A DNA stretch of 64,000 nt from Paramacrobiotus metropolitanus (taxonomy: Eukaryota > Tardigrada > Eutardigrada > Parachela > Macrobiotidae): positions 558,001 to 622,000 of the forward strand of contig NW_026570307.1 in assembly GCF_019649055.1 (NCBI RefSeq), in the 5' to 3' direction. The notes under the pieces are model-generated. The model was not told where the DNA came from and searched no databases. It was given only the letters and a program-made list of their open reading frames with translations. The translations under genes were made by a program, and so were the position numbers. Below, one piece after another: positions 1-13,200 of the stretch. Positions within the stretch are counted from its first letter, which is position 1, and each line of letters begins with the position of its first letter.

Positions 1-3000
1 TACGTGCACTCACATAAACAATATCCCTGATCAAGGAATTCTTGAAAAACCAGTCTAGTTTAATCAGCTCATTTTCCAAGACATCCGCCAAGCATCCTTT
101 GGAACATAATTCCCCGACAATGTACGCACAAACATTGTTCTGATCCACAGCCACACCGATGAACTTTTGCAAATTGGTGTGCTCGATCGGCCTGATCTAA
201 ACGCCAAATTTTTTTCGTACTCTTTCATTAATTCAAATATGATGCATTGGATTGACAACTCTTTCGACACGTACAGCTCAGTTCATTATAATATAACACG
301 GTAATATTATTACCGTATTTAGTTCATCAATCAGCTCTTTCGTTGCTTGCTTTTTCGTGTCGCTGACATCCACCAAACCAACCAGCACACCACGAAAGCC
401 GGCAAAGAGCTCCACAATATACGAGGAGAATCCGCTGGTGACGCCGCCCGTACTTTTACTTTGCTAATCCAGAAAACCAAATACATTATTTTCCATACGA
501 GTAGTGCATTATAATTAATCCCTCCATTATAGAAAAAGCAAACGCTCATCCGTTATATTTGGAAGGAAAGTTGCGATTTCGCGTTAGAGAGTTTTGTAGT
601 GTTTACACGTCCTGAGTCAGGAATCCTGCCCTACAGTTAGTTAGCATGCACTCGTATTAACGATAATTATGCTGCTGTTAGTACTTATCATTACACACCA
701 ATAAAGAATATTTTTGGATGAAAATATACCAATGTTCGTTTGGATCCGCTGGGAGTGCGAGTGTTCTTAATGTCCAGTTCCTCCACGGCAATCTTCCACC
801 AGTTGGGATTATATTCAGCCCGGAATTTCCTGTCAGTTTAAAAATAATTTGTTTACTCACCCTAAGATCACGCAGGATGTGTTTATCCGCACAAGCGACG
901 TTTACCAAACGTACCAGACTTTGATGTAGAGAAATATACCGCCGCCAATCATCGCCAGCACCACAATAATGGGAACCACCGCCGCTACAGCCAGGGCCGC
1001 CGGGGACAGGCCTTCTTCTTTGCATTTGTCTTCACGATATCCGCAACGCGGCTCATCCGGCGGCAGATTGCCATCCCAGCTGGGCCAGCGGAGTTTCTTC
1101 ACAAAGTGGAACGTCATATTTCCACCGGCATGGGGCATATGTTGGAGAAATGTCTTGTAAAAGGGACAATAAAAGGTCAGATCTCTAAGCGCCTAAATGC
1201 TTATATTTAATTACAGCTAATTTAGTGAAACTGTATTACCGAAGCCATTAAAGCCGCTACTAAGCGGTTTAATGATGACAATAATTACCACAGACATTTT
1301 GCAGCTGATTAAATTTAGTTTCCGCATCATGCACCTGTATAACGTTTAAACAATTTCCGCTCTCAAATCTGCTGCTCTATAGGCTTTGTAATTACTTCGT
1401 CAGCGTTTTATTAATTCCTTAGCTGGTACGCGTTAGTCGTTACCGGTCTTTTCATACCTGCATCTCGTCGGCTCGCTCGTTATAGATTTTCATGCAGTAG
1501 TCTTTCTCTCGTTGACGATCCTTTCCAATATAAATTCGGTCGGCGCCCATAAGGGGGCTATCGAAGGATGCATTAATAACTTTATCCACAATCAAATCCC
1601 CGTTTGTGTAATTTGCGCCAATCTTGTGCAGCTTGTTAACAACTTCGGCATAAATCAAAACTGCTTCGTAATGGGCAGTCACTACTACGTCCATCTACAA
1701 TGCAGCCAAAATTACAAGTTACATGTTACAGAATAGGATTTTATAAGCAGAGCTTCAATTTAAATGGTTTTGTAAATTTTGTAGCTTTTTCAGCAAAACT
1801 TTGTTATTATTGTACATAAAATGTTTTGTATGATATGAAATGGTGCGCGATATCTTCCCCAAATCTAACTCTGTGTAAACCGCACGGGCGCGCAAACTCA
1901 TGAGAAATCCAGTGTACGATATTCTGTACTCATAAAATGCAAGTGCAGCGATCAACGTCGTACATATAAAAAATTATCCCTACCTTTTCCAGTGGATTAA
2001 AGGTGTAGTTGTATTTTTCTCTGGCTAAAATTTTCACGAGATCATCGAAGTCACCTTGATGTAGTGGTTTGATCTCCATGAAGGCTATCACAATCAAACT
2101 TTGATACGCTTGAACGGCTTGCTAAACACATGCAAGATACAAGTCTTTCATTCATCGGCAAAGTAGAAGCTGAAGAATGTTTCCAGAGGTCACTCTACTT
2201 ATTAATATTTAGGCCGTAATTAACTTTAAAGGCTTTAAAGTGTATCGGGCATTATATAGTATAGATATTACATGCACAATAGCGCTGCCCTGTTTTTGGT
2301 AACACCTACCCGGGTAGTACATACAGTATTTCGGTTTAAATAGTTATGTTTTTCAGCACATTTTTTGCATGTATTTTCGTGCTTACAAAATCTGACTCTA
2401 CTCCAATTGTCGCATCGATTGTTCCCCAATATTCCAAGTAAAATAATTCTACAGCCATATATACCTGGAAAATGACAAAAAAATTCTTGACAGTGCCCTA
2501 CCATCTGGTAAAAATGGAATGTGAACTCACGTGTTGACCTTGAGTCATGCCGAGATCGTATGCAGTAAGCTACAGAATAACGGCTAATCAGTGAAAAAAC
2601 GGCACCTAATCACCTATTTATTACAAACATCATTATTAATAAAACATTCGAAAATAGTTAACGACTTTTTTACTTGAACGCGCACGTGCAAGGAAAAGTG
2701 TCACGTACACCAAGTTGCACACCCATAGAAAAACTGAAAAGTTTCCAAGGACCTACCATAATATCCCTTACGCACTTGGCATGTCCAAAAATTAAGAAAA
2801 CTGAAAGAAAGCAAAAATACTGTTTCGTCCATAGCCATTGCATCCGCGCTTAATTCGGTGAAAATAAATTTTTAATTAAATGATGGTAAATCAGAAATAC
2901 ACATATACAGATATCATATCTGTATACGTGCATTTCTTATTTACCAACATTTATGTAATGCAATCAGAAATGTATGTAATTCCACTTCGATCCGCTTATT

Positions 3001-4679
3001 ACGTAATAGGAGCCATGGCTTAATTAACTGTAGAAAGTCATGTGCGCTTACCGCGGGATCGTTCATTAGCCGATTTCAAAAGATCTCGATAGATCTGCTT
3101 TGTTGTCCGTTTACTGCGCACAGCGGTGACCACGGTGTTCATGTACAGGGTGGGATTGCGATCACGGACAAAACGCAGAAATGCCTCGGAGAGGACGGAA
3201 TAGTACGAGTAGGAGTCGTCACGGAAAATCGTGGTGTGATAATAGTTGTTCATCTCCAGAAAGCCGGCAACGAAGTTAGTTAAGTCAGCATAACCGTATC
3301 CCGGCTGGAGGAGGTAGTCGAAATCATCGATAAGCGAATCCAACTGCAACACCCAGGCGCCGGCAGCCGGGATGGCCATCAGGGGAACGTTGGCCATTTG
3401 CGCGAAACCGTGTAGAGCGGAGGCCGTGTAGGGACAACCTGCAATCAGCGAAAAAGTAATTACTCATTTCATATTACATTTTTCAGATCCAAACTGATAA
3501 ATCACGAAATAGAGTGCTGCCGCCCTGCAAGACTTAAGCTGCAAAAGAATACGGTAAAGCTATTATTCAACTATGTACGGCATGTGAGAGCACTGTACAG
3601 TAGTTAATGGTTGCAGGTTTTACAGTAAATGTTTGGCTAATTTTCCCACAGAAGGTTTTGGTGCTAGCATAATTTAGGTAATTTGTGAAAGCTGACAAAA
3701 CGTACTGAAATGATATAAAAAAGTGTATGTCTGCATGAGTAGAAAAAGTATACGTGAGTACAGCTGGTCAAACACGCTATCATCTGCCAAGATGTTCATA
3801 AAGCTGGTGGCAAGACCCGATCTACTGACTTACATAATTATTATACATTTTTAATAATTTAAAATTCCAGAACATTTTTTCTTGTTTTTAGATTAATGCA
3901 TTGTTACATATTACCTGAACGTAGTTAAACAGCCAAAAATAATAGACCTATCAAAACATATATTAATGTGTATGCTATTTTTCAGTTAATTAAACTTTAA
4001 ACCAGCATGAATGCGAAACCGGTTTCCATATATACCGATATATTATGTGCCTATAGTGCATTTATTACTACGGAACTAGAGATAATTTAAATTTTGTTCA
4101 AAAATCATAACGCAAACAAATGCTTTTTCCTGAACGGCCATATAAACTAATTCAGTGGAAACAGTTTACGGTATTCATATTCAGTTGCTCTAAAAAGCAG
4201 CTAATATTTTTTTGATAGTACTCACCAGCGCCCAGAAACAAATGGCATTTCGTCCGTGATGTCAGCAGGTTGAACACATTGGACACCAGCGAAAACTGTG
4301 TCCGCGTGCAGGATGTTCCGGAACTCTGATACACCAACTGCAGCGATAGGGGATCTTCCAGAACAAATTTGTTAGCATGCTGGATACCCAAATCCACCGC
4401 TGCGATAACACGCTGATAATTGGAAAAGTACGAATCATCTTCCCAGATAAAACACACCGTCAGCTTCGTCGGCTCATTATCGTACTTTGACGTTCCCTTG
4501 GAAAGGTGTGGCAGGGCAATCAGGGCAAAAATTAATATTGTAATTACTGTGTATGAAGCGTTACAGCACAATGAACATAGTGAATGCACCGACATTTCTG
4601 TCAGTTTAAAAATGAGTAAGTATGAATGCGCGGTGAGCTGCGAATGCACCGTAGCAGCGCCGTGATCCGTTAATTGCAT
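1..4679 (-). CDS. Receptor guanylyl cyclase A (5' part, cut by window edge)
   Basis: Membrane guanylyl cyclase making cGMP from GTP, here only the extracellular, transmembrane and early kinase-homology part. Exon 1 (4226-4679) has a hydrophobic signal/anchor and CFIWEDDSY, near-identical to receptor B. Exon 2 (3052-3438) holds the ANF-receptor-type ligand-binding segment with FRDDSYSYY. Further exons lie near 1984-2122 and 1455-1695, the latter with YIGKDRQREKDY. A transmembrane helix follows a Cys-containing stalk (about 910-1160), then NPNWWKIAVEELD-like juxtamembrane sequence (730-860) and kinase-homology exons (about 360-500 and 17-230). The gene runs off position 1 before the cyclase domain. 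Start could be the ATG at 4679 or at 4595, which sits closer to the signal sequence. The order and splice phases match receptor B, so the two are tandem duplicates. Family call is confident; ligand unknown. Confidence 0.85.
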
Positions 4680-6109
4680 AACATTACACCCAGGACAATG
4701 AATGGGATTCGCGCGCTCCTTTTGAATTCCCCTGTCAATTAATTGTGCACGTAGGTATTTTCTCCCCTTTTCTATGCGGTCGGTGAATTTGTTGACGGTG
4801 TTGCCCTCTCAAGGGATATTCATCTGCTCCGGATGGGCAAATTAAAAGGAAAAATCCAGAGCGCCATTAATTCGACACCGGAAGCAGATTTTCTAAATAA
4901 GTGGAAATAAATGCAAAGTGCACCGTCTAATCGCCGGCTAATGCGGTCGGGCATTTATCAACATTAATTATTTTAATCGTGATATGCCGATTTAGCCGTG
5001 AACATACGCCGATATAATCTGCGTAACGGCGTACGTAACTATAATAGTGCAGTTGATCACTCCGGATATGGCTGCTGTAATTAACCAACGTTGTCTGCAT
5101 GAGCACTTCCGATTCCTTGAGAGAACTGCACGCTAGATACTCGAAAAATAAAATAATTTTTTCGGTGAACTAATTTTCAAATGCGTCAAGGTTACGTGCT
5201 GAATCTGCTGATCGTGTAAAAGTATGGCGAAAATCGAAAATTAATTCTTCTCAAAACAGACTAGTTATTGTAGATCTATTAAGCAATAAATGTTGCAAAT
5301 ACCGGAAGAGTAAAGAATTGTAGAAATTCGGGTAGTACGTTATTACCGCTAGCAGTACACAAAATAAGTACTTATGCCAGTCATAATACATAATTATTCA
5401 TTATCTGCACATTTCAATGAATGGTACTCGTAACATTTCGTAAATCGTGAGTAAGTGGTCTGTGGTAGATTGGGAATGACGCACACTTATATAGATATAG
5501 TATAGTTAAGCACACGTACGAGTATTTCTACTGACGATGAGATACTTCGTAATAATGTTCTGTTTTCTCTATAAAGTTGTCGGTGACGATGAGCAACTAT
5601 TGTAACTTGTACTGTAACTACAGTACTTCCGGATTACGCTGATGTGCAGTTTGTGTTACCAGTGCAATACGTACAAGTACATGATCGTGTTTATACAGTT
5701 TATCCAATTTAACAGTAACCCAAGTCAATTACTTATCGTTAATACTTTTTCGTTTTATATCTGTACGAAGTACTCCATTTACACTTTACTACCAGGAAAA
5801 TCTTTTTTGTGTCACTATTCGTGACAGTGAGTGAAAAGGTCGTCCAGTCATTCTACATTTATTAGAGTTTCAGATTTTGCATGACCTCATAAATTTTCAG
5901 AGCAGCTAAAAAATTTAAACAAGTATATATAAAAAAAGTTTTCGAGCAATATAAAAATACTGACACTCATGCGTACAAATAAAACGATTTCATTTTCACA
6001 AATTCCGCTTTCTGGTACTTATGCACAACAACATTCACTCGTCAGATACAAACAAATGTAACAGTCAACGCGGATGTCCGGCATGGAATAGGGTGCATCG
6101 TGCAGCGGC
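4680..6109. other. Intergenic, 5' side of receptor A
   Basis: AT-rich sequence upstream of receptor A and downstream of the small secreted gene. I see no convincing exon, RNA gene or repeat. A TATA or CpG-type promoter for receptor A is not obvious. Confidence 0.4.
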
Positions 6110-6694
6110 CTAGATGGTATTGAAGAAGAGCTCCACCAGGTGCTTGTCGACGCCGAGTTCACTGGCGATCTGCGCAACATTCTTGCCTTTCTCTTTCAGA
6201 GTCCGGATCCTGCCCTTCTGGGCCTCGGTTAACTTCGGCAATTTGATGCCCCTGGCTTCCGTCTCCTGCACCAGCTACACAAAAATAGCAAAAATTACTT
6301 ATTTTATGACGCAAAAACTAGTTGTAATTTTGAAGAAAATTTTAATAGTTAACCTGCTGTAATATGGTAAATGCATATGTTTACGTAAACTGCCGCGCAG
6401 ACGAAATCAAGCAAACAAACACTTATAATACTACAATACTAATACCGTAATCATGCAACTGCAGTACTGACTAATTATTTTATATACTTAAGTACAGGTT
6501 ACAAATAAATTATAGAAACAAATTACTAAGCGTAACCGTAAATAATTCGCAGTCGTGACATAGAATATTAATACGCAAACCAAAGCAAATTTTTATCGCA
6601 GTGTACGATCCTACACGAACTTATGGTAAGGGTTGTCACTTACCACAAACGAGAGGACAACAATCAGAAGGAGGAACCACTTCATAAAGTTCAT
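6110..6694 (-). CDS. Small secreted protein with HTH-like C-terminus, copy 1
   Basis: Two exons (6644-6694 and 6110-6274) join in phase 0 with a GTAAGT donor and a TTTTTGTGTAG acceptor, giving about 71 residues. Residues 1-17 are a strong signal peptide (MNFMKWFLLLIVVLSFV). The mature part of about 52 residues is charged, Cys-free and ends in VELFFNTI before a TAG. Its centre (IRTLKEKGKNVAQIASELG) reads like the helix-turn-helix of Tc1/resolvase-type DNA-binding domains, although the protein looks secreted. A paralogue lies 1 kb away with the same exon 1 length and the same VE-x-FFN-x-I ending. I do not recognise the family. It could be a secreted peptide with an amphipathic helical hairpin that only resembles an HTH. 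Confidence 0.75.
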
Positions 6695-7658
6695 GGTTGC
6701 TACGATTGGGAACTGCGGAGACTTGTAGTGGAAAATAGATACTGTAAGTAATCCCAGCTGTAGTGCGAAAAATAAAAGGGCAAACTGTAGAGGAAAGACT
6801 AAAACTCGGCAGCACGAATGTTGTTTAGATGATCCAAGTTTAAATACCATCCGCGCCTCAACTTCGCGTTGGCTTTTTTCCTGCGCCTTCTCATAGTTCC
6901 GAGCTCAAACCGGATGCACTCCATTATTAACAAAGCCAATTGTGCAACGTTCTGATTTTATCCGATCTTTGTTCCTTGATACAGACACTCACTGGTCAGT
7001 ACATACATTACAGTCCTGCACAATGCAGTTTCCGGATGCGTACCTTGAATATTATATATGAGTAGTGCCTACAAAATTACAAAACACTTACAAAATTATT
7101 ACACTTATGGTTAGAAAATTAGCGTTAATTAACGAAATGATATTATCTGATCAAGAATAAGGGCTTAATCTGTTTATCCGTAATCGCAAAAATGGATGTA
7201 CCTTTGAGTAAAGTACTGTATCTTAATGGAACTGCACAGCTTCGAATATTTGATCCTTGAAGCTAATTTTGCATGAAAGTCGAAGATAGTTATGTATTAG
7301 GCATCGGAGGAAGACATATAAAGATACAATGTCCAATGTATTTTATGATTCGTATTACTTTATTCACTTATTGGTCACTGTCAGTAATTGGACGAACATG
7401 TTGCATAAAATGCAAAACTATACAAGCACCACCGTATAAACTCGGTGAAATAATTGGATGTCAACCGATTAATGTCGACATCTACATATCGCGGATTTCC
7501 ACGAAATCGAAATGAAATTATAAAGCACACCATAGTATCACATGCAGTGTATTGTAGAAGAGGTTGGTGAAACAACACAGACTAGACATAGTATCTTTGA
7601 CAGCTCCACCAAATATTCCGTCATAGAACTACTTGCAATTGGGTAAGAGCGCAGGAGT

Positions 7659-8328
7659 TTAAATATGGTTGAAGAACGCTTCAACCAGTAACTCTGGGAG
7701 ATGGAGTTCATTGGCAATATCTTTAGCTTTCTCTCCTTTCGACTTTCTCTCCTTGATTTCTTCTTTCTGCTTATTGTCCAGACTCTGGAAGAAAAGGTCA
7801 CCACATTACGACGTACCCTATAGGCAGGATCAGCGATTCAGAATCAGGGGCAATCTGTTCGCTGTAGTCTCACTGTGATACTTCATGTACTAAGTGTTCA
7901 TATGATCGGCAAACGTATTAAGATTTCACTTTTAATGCTTACCTTTGGGTGCCTTTGCCGCCGCCGCCGCTTGGTCTGCCCGCTTCGGCTCCAGCGAACT
8001 GTAATGTAATAAGGAGTATTAAATAGCTGACCATCTGTTCACTTTATAATGTTTGATATATGAAGCAAGCAAAACAACCCATGTTTATTAACATGTGTGC
8101 TCTTTATAAATTTTATATTGCGCTTTCACTTTACTGGACTTTTTTGTAACGAGACTTTATCGCTTAATATTAATTTATTATTATCAAACGGCTTTTGAAC
8201 AAAACTTATTTAGAACTAAGACAAGCAAATTTAAAGGCCATTTTATTGAAAAGTTTGGATTGCCACTTTAAACTAACCACAAGAGCCAGGACGACGACGA
8301 GGAGAAGGAAATACTTCATCAGATGCAT
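7659..8328 (-). CDS. Small secreted protein with HTH-like C-terminus, copy 2
   Basis: Three exons (8278-8328, 7943-7998, 7659-7782) splice cleanly into about 76 residues. Exon 1 encodes a 17-residue signal peptide (MHLMKYFLLLVVVLALV), nearly the same as copy 1. Exon 2 adds a short Gly-rich linker (PSGGGGKGT) absent from copy 1. Exon 3 encodes the charged domain with IKERKSKGEKAKDIANELH and ends VEAFFNHI before TAA. The start is set by the first ATG, which matches the start in copy 1. The pair arose by tandem duplication, with a linker exon gained or lost. Function unknown; secretion is inferred from the signal peptide only. Confidence 0.75.
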
Positions 8329-10296
8329 GGTTGCGTTGTGGTAGAGTTGGTAAATTACAATTAGAAAACTGAAAAGGTTCAGAAAAACTGAATGAGAGGG
8401 ATTAATGGTTTTTGCAGCGGTCGTTGCTCGGTTTTTATACCAAAGTGTTGCTTTGTTTGTTGTTTATTTTGGCGGCTTAATCACACTTGGGAGAATTCCG
8501 AACTTTTCATTCATGTTTTCTTAATTAATGCCGGCAATCCGCGGTACAGGTTATATTGAAAACTATTGTTTTTCCATTACAAAAAGGTTACACTAAAGTG
8601 ATTAAGTGTTTCCGTTAACAAGTGGACGTAAACTAGAAGACGGACAAATATAACCTGAGGGAATTGAATCACTTTGTTTCTCAACGAGCAGCACCTAGAA
8701 ACCAGTTATTTTGCACTTGTGTTTAGTAATAACGAAATAGATATTGCCGGTATTGTACAATGACAATGCATTATGCAATAACATGTTTGCCTCGGAAAAT
8801 GGTCACGAAAATCAGTTCACAAATAAGTATTGTAGCTCGTTTATTACCTATTTTCATTAACGAGTGCAACAAACTTTGTACGTGGGTGGACAAAATTTTT
8901 ACGCAGACGCACAAAAAAATAGCAAACAACACAGTTTGATATTGTACAGCTTGATATTGTACAGTACATTTGCACTTGGGTAGTATAGTAACATGGTAGA
9001 TTAGAATGCACTACCAGTACAGAGGTAGTACTGCCAAAGGTGTCCTCTCAAAGCCATTACAATATATATATATATATATATTCTAATGGATTTTATCCTC
9101 TGTATTAAGTTTCGTGCATTTCTTCTTTATTAACTAAACCATCAGATAGATTAGCGTAGTAGTGAATTAAAAATTCACGCGCCATGAATACTTATGCTTT
9201 CGAATTTAAATGTACCAAATCTATGATGTAGAAAGAGTTTTGAGAGTGGAGTACCTTTTGATGGTTATCCTAGGTCCATACTTCAGTTGTAAGAAAAAGT
9301 TGTACAACAAATACTTCTGCTCTTTATTCATGTTTACATCGCGATATAACAGTCATGACTCGTATCACTACGGTACAACAAATCGTAGTCTTAAAAATTA
9401 ATGGGAACTACGATCACAACATTCGTAGTTGCAGTTACCAGGATGTTCCGACCATACTTAAACCACAACTAAAATTTAAGCCAACCCAGCACAGACGCGA
9501 TTGGGGCAGGTTATCCCGCTTATTTTTATTTACAAGCGGAAGCAACCCTTTTATTAATTTTATTATACCACTGACCACACGAAAACGTACAGAAATACAA
9601 TAATATACCAATCACGGTCGCTATCATACCAAAAAAACATTATAATATAAATGCAGACTTATGTAGTTACTACAGTAAATCGAGTTTCTAAAAAAGTATC
9701 GGCAGAGTTATAATAATACAGATCGAGACACCTAGTTTTGATGTTACTAAAGAGCGCAGAGGTATGTAAGTAATCAAAAATGGGGCATAACCTGCAGACC
9801 ACGTACTACGTAAACAATGCATGCGAAGTCCCGAAAGCACACCATCTGAACAATAATTTTACCCCCGCAGGTAAATCTGAATCGTCAGTTTGCCACTTAT
9901 ACATTGTATATGATACGAGTACATAGAGAGTAACTCGCTCATTATCGTTGTTAAAATTTTGTAAGAGTCGTACGTATAAGGAACTTCTCTAAACGGTGTC
10001 ATCGCTTCCGGTCTCCCGATTCTCGGTACGATCAATTGGTTATACAAGAGTCCACTCTAATCAACTAACTTTAATTTGGTTCATATGGTTTTTAAAGCTA
10101 TTAAGATTTCCAAATAATTAATGAATAACGCTTGTTTCCGGGATACAGTGACAAACTGGATCCAGTAATAAGATTGCAGTTCAAACTTAATACTTACAGT
10201 AAGATTACATAGTCCGTTATTAAAGGAACAGTTATAAGGAAAAAAGTGTACAACATTGAACACTTAACAAATTGTGAGCAAAATATATTAGTTATC
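8329..10296. other. Intergenic, AT-rich
   Basis: Gene-free stretch between the small secreted genes and the 3' end of receptor B. It holds a short TA microsatellite and otherwise no coding signal. The open frames present (for example 9210-9603) lack splice context and domain character. Confidence 0.4.
9062..9082. repeat. (TA)n microsatellite
   Basis: About ten TA units in a row inside AT-rich intergenic DNA. Confidence 0.9.
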
Positions 10297-13200
10297 TCAT
10301 CCGCTCGAATCTTTCTTTACCGGTGCGCTGGTCGTTCTTGTGCGGGATAACAACCAGTGGGTTACCATTGTGCCCTTTCCCTAATGATATATTCAGAAAA
10401 AGTTAAATGTGTACAGTCGCAACGGCAACGTATTTAGAACTTGTAAGTAGGTATATTATGCTTCCGTTATTAGAATTTAACCTTGACAGAAATTGGTCCG
10501 CGTTCCATAATAAGAAATCCACCAACATTATCCAGTAGATTTCTTGTTTCTTCACCAATCTGGATCCTAGACGCTGCATAAAAATATGACTTGTAAACTG
10601 CATGTCAGCTGTTGCACTAACGTAGCAATGCAAGTTCCTGGCCGCACCATATGTTTTAATAACTCCACAATAGACTGTGTATAGCATTCATCGAAAACGA
10701 AAAATTTGTGGTATCTGTTTGTAACTAACGTTTCCGTGTACAAAATATATAAGCGAGACTTACGTTCACCGGTAGATTCCATCCTGGAGGCAACGTTAAC
10801 GGTATCCCCAAACCTAAGAAGATTGGTTTTGCTAGAATGAGTAGCGCTGTGCTCTTTGTTTTTTGGACGCATGCTTACAAACAGTATCGCGGCATTTTCA
10901 GTCCCACAATTCCTGCCACACACGGACCTGAAGTCATACATGCACTGCGTTTTTCAAACTTTTTGTTTACGCCTGCGTTTCCAGATGCACACGCATAATC
11001 AAAAATACCATAATATTATATAATATAATAATATATATATCTTTACGTTATTTATTGATGTTCAAATCGCGACATAACAGTCGTAAGTCAATTCACTGCG
11101 TCCAGCATTGCACAATTAAGAATTAAAAAAACTGTACATACAAAAAATATACTCGTATTAAATATATATATGCGTGGTGCGCATACGATACACTATAAAT
11201 GGTCAATGCATATTTTAAAGATTTTGTAGTATGTATAAAATTTTGCACTGATGTATTACTGAGTTTTTAAAAAGCAAAATGTTTAATATGTGACTGCCGA
11301 TTTCATGTTTACCGGAATTAATTCCAATACGAATCTGTATTCGTTCACCGGGTCGATGCGGTACCACAAAGCTCTCAATTTTCGTTAAGAGATCCAAGGC
11401 CATCGACGCGATTTCTGTCACGTGTCGATTACCATTTCGCACCGGCAGGCCGGAAGAGACCTAAGCACACGAGAAACTGTTAGCTAAATTTGCAAGCTAA
11501 TATCAGACAAAGTAGTTTAGAAAGGCAGTGCCCGTCTTGCATTACCATGTACGCATCGCCGATCGTCTCCACTTTGTAAACATCAAATTTCTCCAGGACA
11601 TTATCAAAGAATGTGTACAAGCTATTGAGCAGATCGACAACGTCCATGGGTGTGCCCTTGGCGGCGATTGTGGTGAAACCAACAATGTCACTAAAGAATA
11701 TCGTCACACTCTCGAACGCCTCCGGATCCACGGTGATACCTTTGGTTAATGCCGCCGCAACCGATCTGCCAACAAGTCAGAATTTTACTACGAGCGCTTT
11801 TTCTAGGAAAAGCACGGTTATCACGTTTAAGGGTTTAATCATCTTATTTACAAAAGCGCGTTATGGAAGCGTTTTCCCACACACGCGGAAACGCCCAGAG
11901 AATCTACAGATATGATTGCATTTACATATAAGTAAAAGTTTAGCAAGCTTGTCTGGTGATTTTGAAATAAAAAATTACTGAATTACAAGAAACTTGGTAT
12001 TGGGTGCACTTTTTTCTTATTATTGCAACTACTTAAGCATTAGCAAATAAGAATATAAAGCTGTAACAGCGATCCACTTGGTACCGAATACTGTATGTTC
12101 AGTTACAACTTACCGGTAGAATACAGTATCATGCAAGTTGCAACTACAATATTTCAAAACTTATGCAATTTTGTTGGAATGATAATTACTCCCACAAATG
12201 TTTTTAGCAGTTTTTTTTGTGTAAGTATTTAACAGTATAAGAAAACTTCGCCACTTGTGCTAATCGCGGGACTCTTACTTCGGTAGCAGCTGGCTGAGCA
12301 ACTGTTCTGAGCGGTTTTTCTCATCCATAAACTGCCGCGTCTGATCGGCAACTTTCTGCTCCAAATCCAATGCATATTGTTCCATTTTTTTAAACAACAA
12401 ATCCACAATATTATCCCCAATATTGCCCATAATTCTCTTTAAACCTTCGCGAATTTTAGGAAATGTCGGGCGTTCGAGCGGTACTTCCTCCCAGCAGCGC
12501 TCCATCAGATCGTACAGTTCGTTAGAACAGGATGAACGAGGCACACGCGGACGCACCGGCGGGATGTTGGCCGCTATAATCTGAACACCAACAGTCTCAC
12601 TTCTTCAGGATAATGGTGTATTGCATACTTGATTATTCTACTAACACTTGCAGCTGAAATAATAATATCATAATTATATCTGTATTCCTACATCTTATGT
12701 ACTTAGCAGAACTGCTATGATAACATGACGAATTTTCACAACGTTATCATGATAACTCTTCGCAACGCTAAAAAAACTGTGGAACAAATTTGAATCACCA
12801 CTGTGAAATGGTGGGCAGAGTTCTTTTTTGCGTTAATCACAAACAGCTACGAGTGTTATCAAAATTATGTGGAGACAGTGGATATACAAATAACGCCTTT
12901 GCACTACAAACACTACTAATAATCGCTATGCACTCTAGATCTGGGTTTTAGCGCACTTCGAAAGTACGGATAAAATTATTACGGATAAAGCATAAATAGC
13001 GAAGTATACTGTATATACATGTAAATCGAGCATACGTTAAAGCTGATTAAACTATTTCTTGGAAAACTGCACATACTATGGTACATACCGTATTACAGTA
13101 CATTATGAGTAAAGTGCTGCAGTAATAAAGATTTTATTTGCAAAAATGTACAATGGCGTAACTGTGCGCTCGGTAACTGCAAGCAAATGAAAAATAACAC

